Shown piece after piece: positions 53,461 through 64,000 of a DNA stretch of 64,000 nucleotides. The stretch lies in assembly GCF_902806685.2 (NCBI RefSeq), contig NC_048545.1, positions 13,973,926 through 14,037,925 of the forward strand. The letters run 5' to 3'. The translations under genes and the position numbers were made by a program. Under the pieces are notes generated by a model. It was not told where the DNA came from. It did not search any database and worked only from the letters and a program-made list of their open reading frames with translations. Position 1 is the first letter of the stretch, and each line of letters begins with the position of its first letter. Origin of the DNA: Maniola hyperantus. Its lineage: Eukaryota > Arthropoda > Insecta > Lepidoptera > Nymphalidae.

Positions 53461-53970
53461 TTAAACGTCGTCAAAACGTCCGCCCCTGGTTGCCCCTGGG
53501 CCAAAGGTGCCCATTAAGCTGGCACTATTGCCACGCTGAATGGCGATGGACAACCTTTGGACCAGGTAGGCCCCAGAGTGCGGATCGCAACCTCTTTCCC
53601 GACAACGGCCGATGTCACGCACGAAACACGAGTCGAGCGTGACATCGAGCGGTACCTCTTTGTTCCACGAGCACCGCCAGTGGAACAAAGAGGTAATTCC
53701 CCAGAAGAGAGGCATATTTAGCCCGTTTCTTCGCGGCAGACGACTCTGCAGCGGCGCAGGCCTCCCGCGACGTCCGGTCCAGATGGCTTGGCGCGAGGGT
53801 GCAAGTGCACGTCGCGTCCCACAGCAGACATTTGCCGTTTTGCCATGGGACAAGCGTCAAGCCATCTGGACGCTTGCCGTCTGTGCGGCTCAGCCCTGGT
53901 GGCTCGAGAACACAGGGCACATTGGCTGAAATGAGTGCCCTGCGGACGATATCGTTCAGGGTGGGCGTTA
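53461..53970 (-). pseudogene. Broken LINE RPD-type endonuclease domain
   Basis: The minus strand reads PTLNDIVRRALISANVPC, then …GLSRTDGKRPDGLTLVP, LLWDATC, a KRAKYASLLGNYLFVPLAV stretch, and later in another frame GAYLVQRLSIAIQRGNSASL. Between the halves, after FVPLAV, a short inverted copy of the preceding 15 bp (ACCTCTTTGTTCCAC against GTGGAACAAAGAGGT, 53654-53694) disrupts the frame. Related to but clearly diverged from 21346-21885 and GC-richer than its surroundings. Cannot make a full domain. Confidence 0.7.
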
Positions 53971-54384
53971 AATTTTAATATCATTATATTGTGTATAATT
54001 TTTCTATTCAAATTAAAAAATTCTCACTGCTATAACGCTATTCACTTCATTAGTGAGAGGATTCGCAGTTCTTGAAATATCAAATTTTAACATACTGCAG
54101 CAAATTTAATCAAAGAAAAGAAAGGACTTGCAAAAGGAATTGCAAAATACAGAACGGTAAATGAAAATACAAAGCTATAATTTATTCTCTCTTCCAATGT
54201 AAAATGCAAATACAATTTCTTAATTAAAAATATTAGAATGCTAATGGTTATTTCTTTCGATTCCTTTTATCTAAATTGGCTGCGTCTTGGAAATGCAGAG
54301 TGCAAAACGACACAGTAGGTAATAACATAAAACAAGATAATTATCAAAAACTGTACAAACTGACTTCTTACTCTATATTACAGT
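53971..54384. other. No gene seen
   Basis: AT-rich flank of the LINE remnant; nothing recognised. Confidence 0.45.
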
Positions 54385-54560
54385 AAAAACCGGCCAAGTG
54401 CGAGTCGGACTAGCGCATCGAGGGTTCCGTACTACAGTCGTATTTTTTAGACATTTTGTACGATAAATCAAATACTACTATGCATAAAAATAAATAAAAT
54501 AAAATTCTGTTTTAGAATTTACAAGTTGGTAGAGTAATCTTACTTTGAAAGTTGAAAATA
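54385..54560 (-). repeat. Dispersed repeat family A, truncated
   Basis: CCGGCCAAGTGCGAGTCGGA, GAGGGTTCCGTACTACAGTC and TCTGTTTTAGAATTTACAAG; the GACA half is missing. Confidence 0.72.
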
Positions 54561-54574
54561 TTAGGTAAGTAGGT

Positions 54575-54737
54575 ATTTTACCCCTTTAGGGGCTGCATTT
54601 TGTAGAATCCTTTCTTAGCGGACGCCTACGTTATTATAGCTAACTGCATGCCAAATTTCAGCGTGATCCGTCCAGTAGTTTGAGCTGTGCGTTGATAGAC
54701 CAGTCAGTCAGTCACCTTTTCCTTTAATATATATAAG
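54575..54737 (-). mobile_element. Helitron-like H1, end-truncated
   Basis: TTTACCCCTTTAGGGGCTGC, CTTTCTTAGCGGACGCCTAC, GATCCGTCCAGTAGTTTGAG, and CCTTTTCCTT end. The hairpin/CTAG terminus is lost at its junction with family A. Confidence 0.6.
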
Positions 54738-55151
54738 AGAAGCCAACGATTGATGAAGCTTTCGGTTTGAAATTCGTAAAGTTATCTTGAAATTGTAATA
54801 TTTCAGACTCTCTAAATCTGGTCTGATTTTGATCAGAGCTTTAATAGTAAGTAGTATTTATGTCTCAAAGTTTCGTCCTCGTACTCACAAACAAACAAAT
54901 AAATAGACAAACTAACACAAATTTAAAATAGTACAACAAGATAAGTTAGGGGAATAAACTTAACAAAGTGTCCTTCAGAAAACTTTTTGACTTACAAAGT
55001 TTTATTAAAGTTATAAATATAAATGTCTAGCTCACTGAGAGATGGCGACATTCTAAACTTAGGAGCTGCTGCTGATACGACCGTAGGTAATATTGCAGAA
55101 ACGCACCCAGAGGTCAGACGAGCAGTTAACAGAATGTTATTTAAATACCTA

Positions 55152-55325
55152 CTAGCTGATGCCCGCAGGAACTCTTTGATTTTCCGGGATGAAAAGTAGC
55201 CTAAGTGTTAATCCAAGGTATAATCCATCTCCATTCCAAATTTCATCCAAATCCGTTCAGCTGTTTTTGCGTGATTGAGTAACAAACATCCAAACATCCA
55301 CACTTTCACATTTATAATATTAGGT
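55152..55325 (-). mobile_element. Helitron-like B with internal deletion
   Basis: CTAGCTGATGCCCGC is followed directly by AGGAACTCTTTGATTTTCCG, so the hairpin partner is deleted. Ends CTTTCACATTTATAATATTA. Confidence 0.6.
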
Positions 55326-55623
55326 ATTAGGATTAGGATTTCCGTTAATAGTCAAGTATTTTGCGTTTCCTCGGTGACTCGGAAAGCATATTAAGCCGTC
55401 AGTCCCGGTTATTAAATCAATAACATCCCATAAAATTAATCATTAAAACCTACATATTAAAATCGATAAATCGACTCATATTATTATCCCAAGTAAACCA
55501 CTACCATTGTGTGATTGAAGCTTAGGGGTCACGAGCACGACCCTCAGAAATATTGCTCTCGCACTCTAAGGCTTCTGGTGAAATAATAATAGTGTCCATG
55601 TCATTTCAATTTTTATATTTTGA

Positions 55624-55943
55624 CTAGCTGACCCGCCCCGGCTTCACTCATCGAAATGTGGGTTGAATTTCCAAAAATCCTGAAACACGTATTTCTTCAT
55701 TTGTGACCGAAAATCCAAATACCAATTTTCATGCAAATAACTTGAAAAACGACGGACTTTCATACAAACTTCCATCCCCCATTTAACCCACTTAGGGGTG
55801 GAATTTCGACAACTCCTTTCTTAGTGGATACCTACACTTTACAAAGAAGACCCTCCAAATTTCATGTCTCTAGGACCAGCGGTTTAGGCTGTGCGTTGAT
55901 ATATATGTCAGTCAGTCAGTCAGTCAGGACTTTTATATATATA
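55624..55943 (-). mobile_element. Repeat C, Helitron-like variant
   Basis: CTAGCTGACCCGCCCCGGCT start; AAATACCAATTTTCATGCAA, TTTCATGTCTCTAGGACCAG and a CAGT run follow. Complement of 20420-20903. Confidence 0.65.
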
Positions 55944-56283
55944 GATATAGAAGATATAGATATTTTGAAGTTTTGGTTCAAAATATAATAAATCTACGAA
56001 GTCACACTATTCCGCCTTCTTTTATCAAACTAATTAGAAAACAGCTAATTCGTCAATTTTGTAGCTAATTCCGTAGTTCAAAGCGTCTACGGATGCTATT
56101 GTGAGCCACTTACGGAGGAATCTCTGTGATCTACGCATTAATAGGCGTGAATAGCTCTCTTGATCTATCTCGGCTGACATCAAGTGATATTTTAATTGAC
56201 ATCTCTTAGCACTCATTTTTCTTTGTATAATTAATAAATATCTCTAACCGGCTTAAAAGGATAGTAACTACCTATAGATATAA

Positions 56284-56707
56284 AAACCGACCAAGTGCGA
56301 GTCAGGCTCGCGCAATGAGCGTTCCGTACTACAGTCGTATTTTTTCGACATTTTGCACGATAATTCAAAAACTATGATGCATAAAAATAAATAAAAATCT
56401 GTTTTAGAATGTACAGGTGAAGACCTTTCATATGATACCCCATTTGATATAGTCACTCACTTCGAAAGTTGAAAATACTAATTATTAGTTCTTGACCACA
56501 ATTTCATTTTTTTGTGTGATCTAACCCTAAATTCACAGTTTTCATTTTTCCCCAAATGTCAGCTATAAGATCTACCTACCTGCCAAATTTCATGATTCTA
56601 GGTCAACGGAAGTACCTACCCTGTAGGTTTCTTGACAGACACACAGACAGACAACAAAGTGATCCTATAAGGGTTCCGTTTATCCTTTTGAGGTACGGAA
56701 CCCTAAA
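56284..56707 (-). repeat. Dispersed repeat family A, full length
   Basis: ACCGACCAAGTGCGAGTCAG start, GTTCCGTACTACAGTCG, CTAGGTCAACGGAAGTACC, GACA run, and GGTACGGAACCCT end. Confidence 0.8.
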
Positions 56708-56733
56708 AATTACCTGGAATAATAATCAGTACC

Positions 56734-56941
56734 CTTATTATAAATGCGAAAGTGTGTTTGTTTGTTGGTTTGTCCTTCATTCACGTCGCAACGGTGAAAC
56801 GGATTGACGTGATTTTTTTCGCATGGGTATAGATAAAGACCTGGAGAATAACAAAGGCTATTTTTATCCCGGAAAATCAAAGTTCCCACGGGGTTTTTAG
56901 AACCTAAATCCACGCAGACGAAGTCGCGGGCATCAGCTAGT
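56734..56941 (+). mobile_element. Helitron-like B, full length
   Basis: TTATAAATGCGAAAGTGTG start, CTTCATTCACGTCGCAACGG, ATCCCGGAAAATCAAAGTTC, ACGCAGACGAAGTCGCGG hairpin, and CTAG then T. Confidence 0.68.
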
Positions 56942-57800
56942 ATAAACTGAAATGAACCGAACCGATGCATTTTAATGAAAATGTTAAGTGAGTTGGACCG
57001 TCTTCATAAAGTCGTTACAGACACAAAAAGATCTATCTCATTCCATTTAAAATTTTCTTTGAGAAGGGTATTAGATTTAAAAATTCTCTTTTTAAAGTTA
57101 TAACTGCGGGTTTAAAGCTAGGTTTTTATTGTAACTAGTTTTCACCCGTGATTTTGCGTCCGCAGAGTTAAATTGAACTGAAGTGTACATTCCAAACATC
57201 CACACTTTCACATTGATAATATTATTAGCATTAGGATTAGGATTACGAGTAAATATTATGTCATTAACAACCTATCGCCACTACTAAGCACCGCCTCTCA
57301 GCATAGAAAAGGTCTACCACGTTGGCGAAGTGCGGACTGGACGATTTGACATAATTTTCGGTTAATAATTAAAAAATACGTGCGAAATAATCCGGGTATC
57401 ATTAAAACAAGAATGAATAGGTACTTTCTACGCAAACGCGCTCCATCTTAGGCTGCATCAGCACTTGCCACCAGGTCTGATTATATCTAAGCGTTAGTCT
57501 ATAAATTATAAAAAAAATTTGGAAACTCCCCAAGCGAAGTAGGGGCGAGTCAGCTAGTTATGTATAGCCAACCAACCAACCAACGAGTTCTATTTTATAT
57601 TATTGTGTCCTTTACTTCAATGTCCCTTTCTTTATAAAAGGAAGACGCTAACAGTTTCCAACGTGCCAAATCTTAAAAGGCCTTTTATATCAAAACTAGC
57701 ATCCTAACAAAACGTTACTTGGCGTCCGACGAATACCAAAAGCCTGGCTTTACGTTTTAAACTTTAAGTTCAACTCACATTGCACGATTTTATTTAACGA
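56942..57800. other. No gene; small repeat relics
   Basis: A SINE-A relic near 57290-57350 (CTCAGCATAG…GGTCTACCACGTTGG) and a repeat-C end near 57530-57560 (CGAAGTAGGGGCGAGTCAGC then TAG). Otherwise AT-rich and unassigned. Confidence 0.45.
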
Positions 57801-58030
57801 CTAGATACGAACGATAGCGCGACTTCATCCGCGTGAATTTAGGATTTCAAAAATCCCGTAGAAACTCTTTGATTTTCCGGAATAAAAAGTAGCTTATGTC
57901 ACTCTTCAGGTCTTAAACTATACGCATGAAAAAAATCACGTCGGTCCGTTGCTCCGTTGCAACGTGATTGAAGGACAAACCTACAAACTAACAAACAAAC
58001 ACACTTTCGCATTTATAATAATATGGGTAG
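57801..58030 (-). mobile_element. Helitron-like B
   Basis: CTAGATACGAACGATAGCGC variant start, CTTCATCCGCGTGAATTTAG, GGTCCGTTGCTCCGTTGCAA, and CGCATTTATAATAATATGGG end. Confidence 0.62.
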
Positions 58031-58214
58031 TGATTAAATTGCCCCTGCCAGGAATTGTAGGTACCTAAGACCTCCCGTTTATAAGACCTTATATGTTACT
58101 GTCCGTCTTTTCAGCTATCTCTATGCCAAAAATCAAGCCAACTGGTTGCTTAGTTAGGGCGTGAAAGAAGGGCAAACAAACAAACACACATTCGCATTTG
58201 TAATATTAGTATAG

Positions 58215-58667
58215 AACTATAGATTTATTATTTTCTAAGTTGGCATAAGGTTTTATAAAACCCAATAAAAATTGATGAGGTCGCGGTCAAGGGCTAATTT
58301 GTCACCGAGTGAAATAAAATTCGCCCTAATGTGTGGTTCTACCTTTACAGTGACATAACCCAGTTTCGTGCCGCGGTTGACAGGCACCATTTGCTTAGCT
58401 CAAACTTACAGAAAATAAGCTAAAAATAAAATATTTCAAGCCACAGAAGCGCTCGGACGTGATAGCTCAGATTTTTGCGGTCGCGTTTAATAATTTTACA
58501 TTTTACACTTTGGTTAAGTACATTTTGTTTGTAATTTTATTTTTATTCATGGATTTGTCCCATTGCCGAGTTGCCGACGAGGCAGTGACTAGCTGTCGAC
58601 TATTTTCACGCTCAAGAAACGTAGGTATAACGCGTAAAACTTAATCCTCACGCACCATTTGAAGGTA
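58215..58667. other. No gene seen
   Basis: AT-rich with a moderately GC-rich part at 58560-58660. No supported coding frame. Confidence 0.4.
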
Positions 58668-59308
58668 TGATCCGAACCACGCTGCCGCAACAGTGCTGTC
58701 ACCAGCTGTCACAGTCCTGTCGCGGAACTACTGGTCCCCATACAATCTCTATAAGTTTTATATGACATTACATTCCGAGCCGTTCAAGAAGGAGGCCGCC
58801 GAGCGGGTTCGCGAGCGAGCTGATCCTGCTCGAAGGCGGAGACATCAGGGCGGCATTGATCAACGTCCTGATCAGTCTAACCAATAGTCCCAGGCGCTAG
58901 GACTTCGAGGTCGCGACTAGCTGCACTTTCGCCAGGATGTGTCCAACGGGCGTCGCGCGAGAGAGGCACCGGCGTACGTTCTTTAGAGTTCCCGGAGCCT
59001 CTCAATAACTTGCGGAGGAGGGCCACCGAGGGGGTTTTAGTGGGTAGAAATCCCACATAACCCGATTGGGTATCTTTAGAAGATTTCCCCCTCGAAAAAA
59101 AAAAAAAAAAAAGGCAGCAATGTAGCTGAACTGCGGAGCTGCCTAGCTCGGAATGTAATGTCATATAAGCTTATAGAGATTGTATGGGGACCAGTAGTTC
59201 CGCGACAGGACTGTGACAGCTGGTGACAGCACTGTTGCGGTAGCGGTGCTGCTGCATGCAGCACCGCTACCGCAACAGTGCTGTCACCGTGGTTCGGAAT
59301 CATACTTT
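58668..59308. mobile_element. Foldback element containing a LINE 3' end
   Basis: The left arm (58668-58785: ATGATCCGAACCACGCTGCC…CAACAGTGCTGTCACC…CTGTCGCGGAACTACTGG…) pairs with 59139-59308. The right arm has an additional internal hairpin (GCGGTAGCGGTGCTGC… and complement, 59236-59275). The centre holds LINE family F's 3' end (about 58950-59112) ending in poly(A). Confidence 0.8.
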
Positions 59309-59419
59309 TAACCTTTTTGTGTCAAACTTCATGTCATGATATTAGTCACAGACGTATTTTAGTCCTTAATTTAAAGGTGAAGGTGAACCGTACTTTTGAC
59401 ATGACAGTTGACAGTCCAT

Positions 59420-59483
59420 AAAAATGACTCCTCACGCGCCATTTTAACTCTATAGTTAAAATGGCGCGTGAGGAGTCATTTTT
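59420..59483. repeat. Perfect ~30-bp inverted repeat
   Basis: AAAAATGACTCCTCACGCGC…CATTTTAACT and its complement, separated by about 4 bp. The neighbouring TGACAGTTGACAGTCC resembles 12658-12672, so this may be the core of a MITE family. Confidence 0.85.
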
Positions 59484-59514
59484 AGAATTTAGAATGATAT
59501 TGTGACTAATTCCG

Positions 59515-59649
59515 TTGTACACAATCTCTAAACTAAACTAAAATGGCACGTCTAAATCTATTGCTATCCCTTTCATAATGTTGCTCGCGGAAAAGGATAG
59601 CATTAGATTTAGACCTGTTAATTTAGTTACGTTTAGAGATTGTGTACAA
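59515..59649. mobile_element. Foldback MITE-like element
   Basis: Arms TTGTACACAATCTCTAAAC…GTCTAAATCTA…GCTATCC and complements, around ATAATGTTGCTCGCGG; 135 bp, imperfect. Confidence 0.75.
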
Positions 59650-59991
59650 GAGAATCGGCCCCAATTGTGTCACTAAACGAGAGGCTTAGCCCTCGAAGAA
59701 AGGATTTTAAAAATCCCACCCAAGCGACGCCAGGGCGAGATAGCTAGTGTTGGATAAAAATACCAAGATCTTCATAAGAAAAAAAATATTAATCTCATTA
59801 AAAAACGTGAACATATACACCCAATTGACTGACATAATTTTCAGTCTCGGTCAGTAGGTTAATTAAGTAATTATCACAAAATATGGAGACTTGCCGTGAT
59901 ATAGAAATACCTCTATATAGTAGGTATATAGCTATGTCGTTCATTTTACTCTTACCTGTCCTAGGTTATTAATAGGTCTATATCTATACTA

Positions 59992-60200
59992 CCTGGGAGA
60001 CGCTGGATTCAGGCGGCGCAAGACCGTGACGTGTAGAAGTTCCTACAAGAGACCTACCTATGTCCAGCCGTGTATCGGTTCATGATGAGGTTCGAAATTT
60101 TTTTTCATCCCGGAGACGGACACTGGTTATCGGACGGACATAGGAATCGAACCCGGGACCTCCCACTAATAAGACCACAGTGCCTACCACTGCGCCAGGG
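59992..60200 (+). repeat. RTE LINE tail relic and reversed SINE-B head
   Basis: GGCGGCGCAAGACCGTGACG…CTACAAGAGACC…GGTTCATGATGAGG (RTE tail, to about 60090). Then on the minus strand a tRNA-like SINE-B head (plus strand GAATCGAACCCGGGACCTCC…CACTGCGCCAGGG, 60148-60200). Confidence 0.62.
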
Positions 60201-60604
60201 TAGAACAATCTTAAACATCAAAAGGTAGAACAATCTTAATCTTTAGTCCAACTACATTAGCGCACGTTCCTCCCTAGACCTGTTATCACATTTTCATCCC
60301 CCTCACGCTCATTACATCAAAATGCAGCCATCCCTTTCTGCCAGTCTGTTTTAAATTCCACATTTACCGAATTTATTTCCTCAAATGTAAACAGTAAACA
60401 GGTTATTTTTCTTAGAGTTGTATCTTCCAGAATTTCTTTTGTAAGGTTGGAGCATCTGCTTATTTGTTAATAACTTTTAGAATGAATGACTCACCTTTCT
60501 CTCTTCTGAACAAAGGCTGTCTGGTGTAAGGCTGTAATTGCAGTTTTGAGTTTCCTTGTGTTTTCTTCTTCTTTAGTGTTCAATAATAGTAGATTCATAG
60601 GAGA
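60201..60604. other. No gene seen
   Basis: AT-rich, unassigned. Confidence 0.4.
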
Positions 60605-60890
60605 ACTAGAGTAACCGACATAGGTAGCTCAACGGGTTGCGAAGCTGAAGTGGCAATGGGCAGGGCACATAGTTCATACAACCGATAGACGTTGGGGTCC
60701 CAAGGTGCTGGAATGGCGACCTCGCACCGGAAGACGCAGCGTTGGAAGACCCCCACTAGGTGGATGGACGATATCAGACGAGTCGCAAGGAGCCGCTGGA
60801 TACAGGCGGCGCAAGACCGTGGCGTGTGGATGTCCCTACAAGAGACCTATGTCCAACTGTGGACGTCTATTGGTTGATGATGATGATGAA
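60605..60890 (+). pseudogene. RTE-type LINE C-terminal fragment, frameshifted
   Basis: In two frames: CTGAAGTGGCAATGGGCAGG (LKWQWAG), LEWRPRTGRRSVGRPP, RWMDDIRRVARSRWIQAAQD and RGVWMSLQETYV. The frame shifts once near CCCCCACTAGG. Ends GGTTGATGATGATGA. Confidence 0.75.
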
Positions 60891-61544
60891 TAGTAGATTA
60901 TTCAACATGTGGGTAATGTAATGTTTTACCTCACGGGCGCCGGGATAAACCCCAAGTGTAATGAGGGAAATCAGAGTAACTCCCGAGCGTAGCGAGGGTA
61001 TTGCACGTAGAATCCTGAGTAAAGCGCGGGGTTTAGGGGCGCCTCGGCGGGGGAACAAATGGAAAGTGGGAGGTAGTGTATTAATAATAAACCTAAATAC
61101 TAATAGCTAAATAAACTAAACCATATAAAATATTATTAAAATATTAATATATGTACTAATATATATACAAAATAAATATAATAGACATACATAAGACTAC
61201 ACAGATATACCTCTTACATGAATAAGGTTTTATATCTTGTTCGATGGTACGGAACCCTTCGTGTGCAAGTTTGACTCACTCTTGACTGATTTTTAGAGTA
61301 ATATTAAAAAGAAAAATATGCAGATACTCTAAACTTAGTTTAAAATGAAAACATTAGAATTGACGCCTCCATCCTGATTCCAGACATAAGAAAGCCTTCG
61401 ATAAATTTTCGTAACTCAGTAGGTACATATCTATTTTAAGATTTAATATGGTTACTCTGAAAGGCTTCTCAGCCTTATTAACTTCGCCATTCCATCATAT
61501 TTTAATATTTAAGTATATCAAGATTACAAAAGTTTTATATAAGA
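60891..61544. other. Unassigned, with small A' relic
   Basis: A GC-richer piece at 60930-61060 (CCCGAGCGTAGCGAGGGTA) looks like an unrelated repeat. 61245-61295 is the GGTACGGAACCCTTCGTGTG end of repeat A'. No gene. Confidence 0.4.
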
Positions 61545-61768
61545 CTAGCTAATGCTCGCGACTTCGTCCGCGTGGACTTCAAAAATTTCAAACCCCTATG
61601 TCACCCCCTTATGGGTTGAATTTTCAAAAATCCTTTCTTAGCGGATGCCTACGTCATAATAGCTATCTGCATGCCAAATTTCTGCCCGATCTGTTCAGCT
61701 GTATGACCTGTGCGTTGATAGATCAGTCAGTCAGTCAGTCAGTCACCTTTTCCTTTTATATATTTAAG
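61545..61768 (-). mobile_element. Helitron-like H1, full length
   Basis: CTAGCTAATGCTCGCGACTT start, CCGCGTGGACTTCAAAAATT, CAGTCAGTCAGTCAGTCACC, and CCTTTTATATATTTA end. Confidence 0.66.
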
Positions 61769-61884
61769 ATGCTGCATTTTACTTCTATTGTCTATGAATA
61801 GCTATCACAAAAAAATAGTTCACTCAATCACACAAGTATGGCGTTGTCCGTCAATTTGTAGTAAAAGTGTTAGGTATAATCTTG

Positions 61885-62352
61885 TAGGATGGTACGGAAC
61901 CCTTCGTGTGCCCGTTATACTCACACTCGACCAGTTTTTTAAGGTTCTGTACCTCAAAAGAAAGAAGGAACCCTTATAGGATCACTTTGTTGTCTGTCTG
62001 TCAAGAAACCTATAGGGTACATCCCGTTGACCTAGAATCATGAAAATTGGCAGGTAGGCAGGTCTTATAGCACACATAAGGGGAAAAATCTGAAACCGTG
62101 AATTTGTGATTGCATCATCGAAAAAAAAATTAAATGTGTTCATGAACAAATAATTAGTATTTTTAACTTTCAACGTAAGATAACTATATCAAGTGGGGTA
62201 TCATATGAAAGGACTTTACCTGTACATTCTGAAACAGATTTTTATTTATTTTTAGGCATCACAGTTTTTGAATTATCGTGCAAAATGTCGAAAAAATACG
62301 ACTGTAGTACGGAACCCTCTGTGCGCAAGTTTGACTCGCGTACTTGTTTTTT
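61885..62352 (+). repeat. A' end fused to a full family A copy
   Basis: 61885-61937 is the A' terminus (GGTACGGAACCCTTCGTGTG…CACACTCGACCAG). Family A then starts at 61938 (AAGGTTCTGTACCTC…) and runs to GCGCAAGTTTGACTCGCGTA and a T run. Confidence 0.75.
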
Positions 62353-62864
62353 TTTTCATAGCCTCGCCTTCGTTTATTTTGGCCTAAGCTTTACACGTGT
62401 CCGGGAGTTTCGATTAACAGAAAATTTTCCGGTTCAATTTTCCCCGCCCTTGTAAATAGATTCCCAAAGTTAGGTTGTTACAATTTAATAATTAAATTAA
62501 ATAGGTATAGAATTAGCTTAAATCCTTCTAGGAAAATGAATGGATATTTCAGCGGAATATTTTAAAGGCTCAGATTCTGATTTGATATTAAGATTTGAAT
62601 AATTCTCCAACGATCACCCGCGGCTTTGCACAGCAAAAACAGTAATTGTTTTTATTCCTTATCTGGTAGGAATTTGGAAAAAACTGGAATTTCAAAAATA
62701 CGTACGATTAGGATGAACTATGGGCACTCCCATAGTTCTTGAATGGTCGGGGTCGTTCGTGTTTTTTCGTACGTGTTCGCACGACAAAATTTCGTACGAG
62801 TTGTCGTACATGCATGTTGTTGCATGCGTTGGCATGCAAAGTGAGGCGACCTGATTATGCCGTT
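62353..62864. other. No gene; unusual CGTACG/GCATGC-rich patch
   Basis: 62745-62850 is rich in CGTACG, GTTCGTGTT and GCATGC self-complementary words, unlike its surroundings. No coding assignment. Confidence 0.4.
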
Positions 62865-63207
62865 TTAGGGTTCCTTATATCCAGAGAAAAAAGGAACCCT
62901 CATAGGACCTCCCTGGCGCAGTGGTGAGAACTGTGGTTTTTTTAGTGCGAGGTCCCGGGTTCGGTTCCTGGCAGGGGTTTGAAATTTTATGATTTCTAAA
63001 TTTCTGGTCTGGTCTGGTCTGGTGGGAGGCTCCGGCTGTGGCTACTTACCACCCTACCGACAAAGCCGTTCTCTAAAGCAATTGAGCGTTCCGGTACGAT
63101 GCCGTGTTGAAACCAAAGGAGCATGGGTTTAATAAAAACTGCCATACCCCTTCCATGTTATCCCGCTTCCAACTTAGACTGCATCATCACTTACTATCAG
63201 GTGATAT
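62865..63207 (+). mobile_element. SINE family B behind a short family A stub
   Basis: TAGGGTTCCTTATATCCAGA…GGAACCCTCATAGG is the first ~40 bp of family A. The SINE follows directly (GACCTCCCTGGCGCAGTGG, B-box GGTTCGGTTCCTGGC, to ATCATCACTTACTATCAGGT). Confidence 0.82.
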
Positions 63208-64000
63208 TTTTTTGTTTAAAGGAGATCGCCCGTGAACGAGCCCTCTTTTGTGGCGTCGTGTCAAAACTTAAATTAATTTTTTTTAAATGTGTTATTTTTT
63301 TACGATTATGTTTTATAACGACTTTTTTTCACTCTATTATTGAAAATATCCACAATTACAGTTAGAATCGTAAACATGCAATTATTTTGAAGAAGTATTA
63401 ATTAAATATAACCTCAATATTATCAGCAATATAAAAAATAAGATTTCTTTATAACCAGGGTGAATAAATATAAATCGTTTGCGGAATATAAAGAGTTAAT
63501 TATTTGTCTACAAAATAAAATTAAAACCATGGTGACATAACAATTATATTAGGGGGGCCCAAAGCTCCTAAGAAAATGGGCAATCTCTTTTGAAGTTCCC
63601 CCGATGTGTTAGTCGGAGACGGTGTTTTCTTAGTGGAATGCATTACAACTTCAATCCATGTGACGTCACAGGCGAAATTGTTGTGGTGGCTACGGTATTA
63701 TGCGTTTTGGATATTTGTAGAACAGATAAAAGAAATGAAATCTTTAAAAAAATATTATAAACCTCATTATATAATTTTATAATCTGAAATTAATATTTTT
63801 CGATTGCTTATTCCTACTTTTATCTTGTTTATACATTTTCAGATTTTTTCTCCCTTGTAGACATGTGTCCGCTATAGCTTAACTTAACTGAAAACCGCTG
63901 CCGTGCCTATAGCGTACCATAGCGTTATTGTCGTAGCTAACAACGGTTATCAGCTAACATCTATGACGAACCACCTGACAACGCAACGCTGCCAACTGGC
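63208..64000. other. No gene seen
   Basis: AT-rich. A GC-richer, repeat-free piece (63550-63700) includes ATGTGACGTCACAGGC, a CRE-like palindrome, but nothing downstream supports a promoter. Confidence 0.4.

Noticed and set aside
53718..54011. 97-codon minus-strand frame
   Set aside because: Out-of-frame reading of the broken LINE endonuclease domain.

Overview
The window looks like nuclear DNA of a moth or butterfly (Lepidoptera). It is AT-rich and almost entirely built of interspersed repeats of a kind familiar from lepidopteran introns and intergenic DNA. These include short elements ending in a hairpin plus CTAG (…GCGGACGAAGTCGCG…CTAG), GTCT/GACT-rich repeats, and two tRNA-derived SINE families. 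There are also 3' ends of RTE-type and other LINEs, a gag-less Ty3/gypsy element, and PIF/Harbinger-like and other foldback elements. Family names rest on motifs and on comparing copies inside the window; no database was searched.

Layout. 1-2016: dispersed repeats and a palindrome. 2017-8481: a complete-ended Ty3/gypsy-type LTR element on the minus strand, with identical 1,323-bp LTRs, a 4-bp target duplication, a tRNA-Lys-type primer site and a long intact pol, but no gag or protease N-terminus; it sits inside one arm of the palindrome. 8482-25404: SINEs, Helitron-like copies, a polyadenylated LINE with an endonuclease-like C-terminal domain (15802 and 21346, both with clear target duplications), a TIR element (21947-22990) and a MITE (24880-25040). 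25409-30708: a second LTR element (261-bp LTRs, GTAT duplication) with a ruined gypsy pol, a 27/83-bp minisatellite and a GC-rich array of 68-bp units. 30709-40000: a LINE end, a Harbinger-type deletion derivative (31606-31946), SINEs, MITEs and an RTE fragment.

40200-41460 is a repeat-poor island. It holds the only sequence resembling host coding exons: a candidate exon at 40247-40377, and a candidate first-exon/second-exon pair (41119-41197 and 41372-41449) whose phases match and whose joined product starts with a signal-peptide-like segment. These are predictions from splice signals only.

41500-64000 returns to repeats: a hairpin, a dimeric minisatellite, a large palindrome (44008-44336), a ~400-bp tandem array (48876-50215), a head-to-tail array of 248-bp Helitron-like units (50758-51727), a head-to-head SINE pair, a broken LINE endonuclease domain (53461-53970), a foldback element containing a LINE 3' end (58668-59308), and further Helitron-like, SINE and LINE fragments.

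No rRNA, functional tRNA, CRISPR or bacterial-type feature was seen, and no complete host gene. The parts interact mainly by nesting: LTR elements, LINEs and SINEs have inserted into older Helitron-like and foldback repeats, and several insertions can be dated relative to one another from their target duplications.
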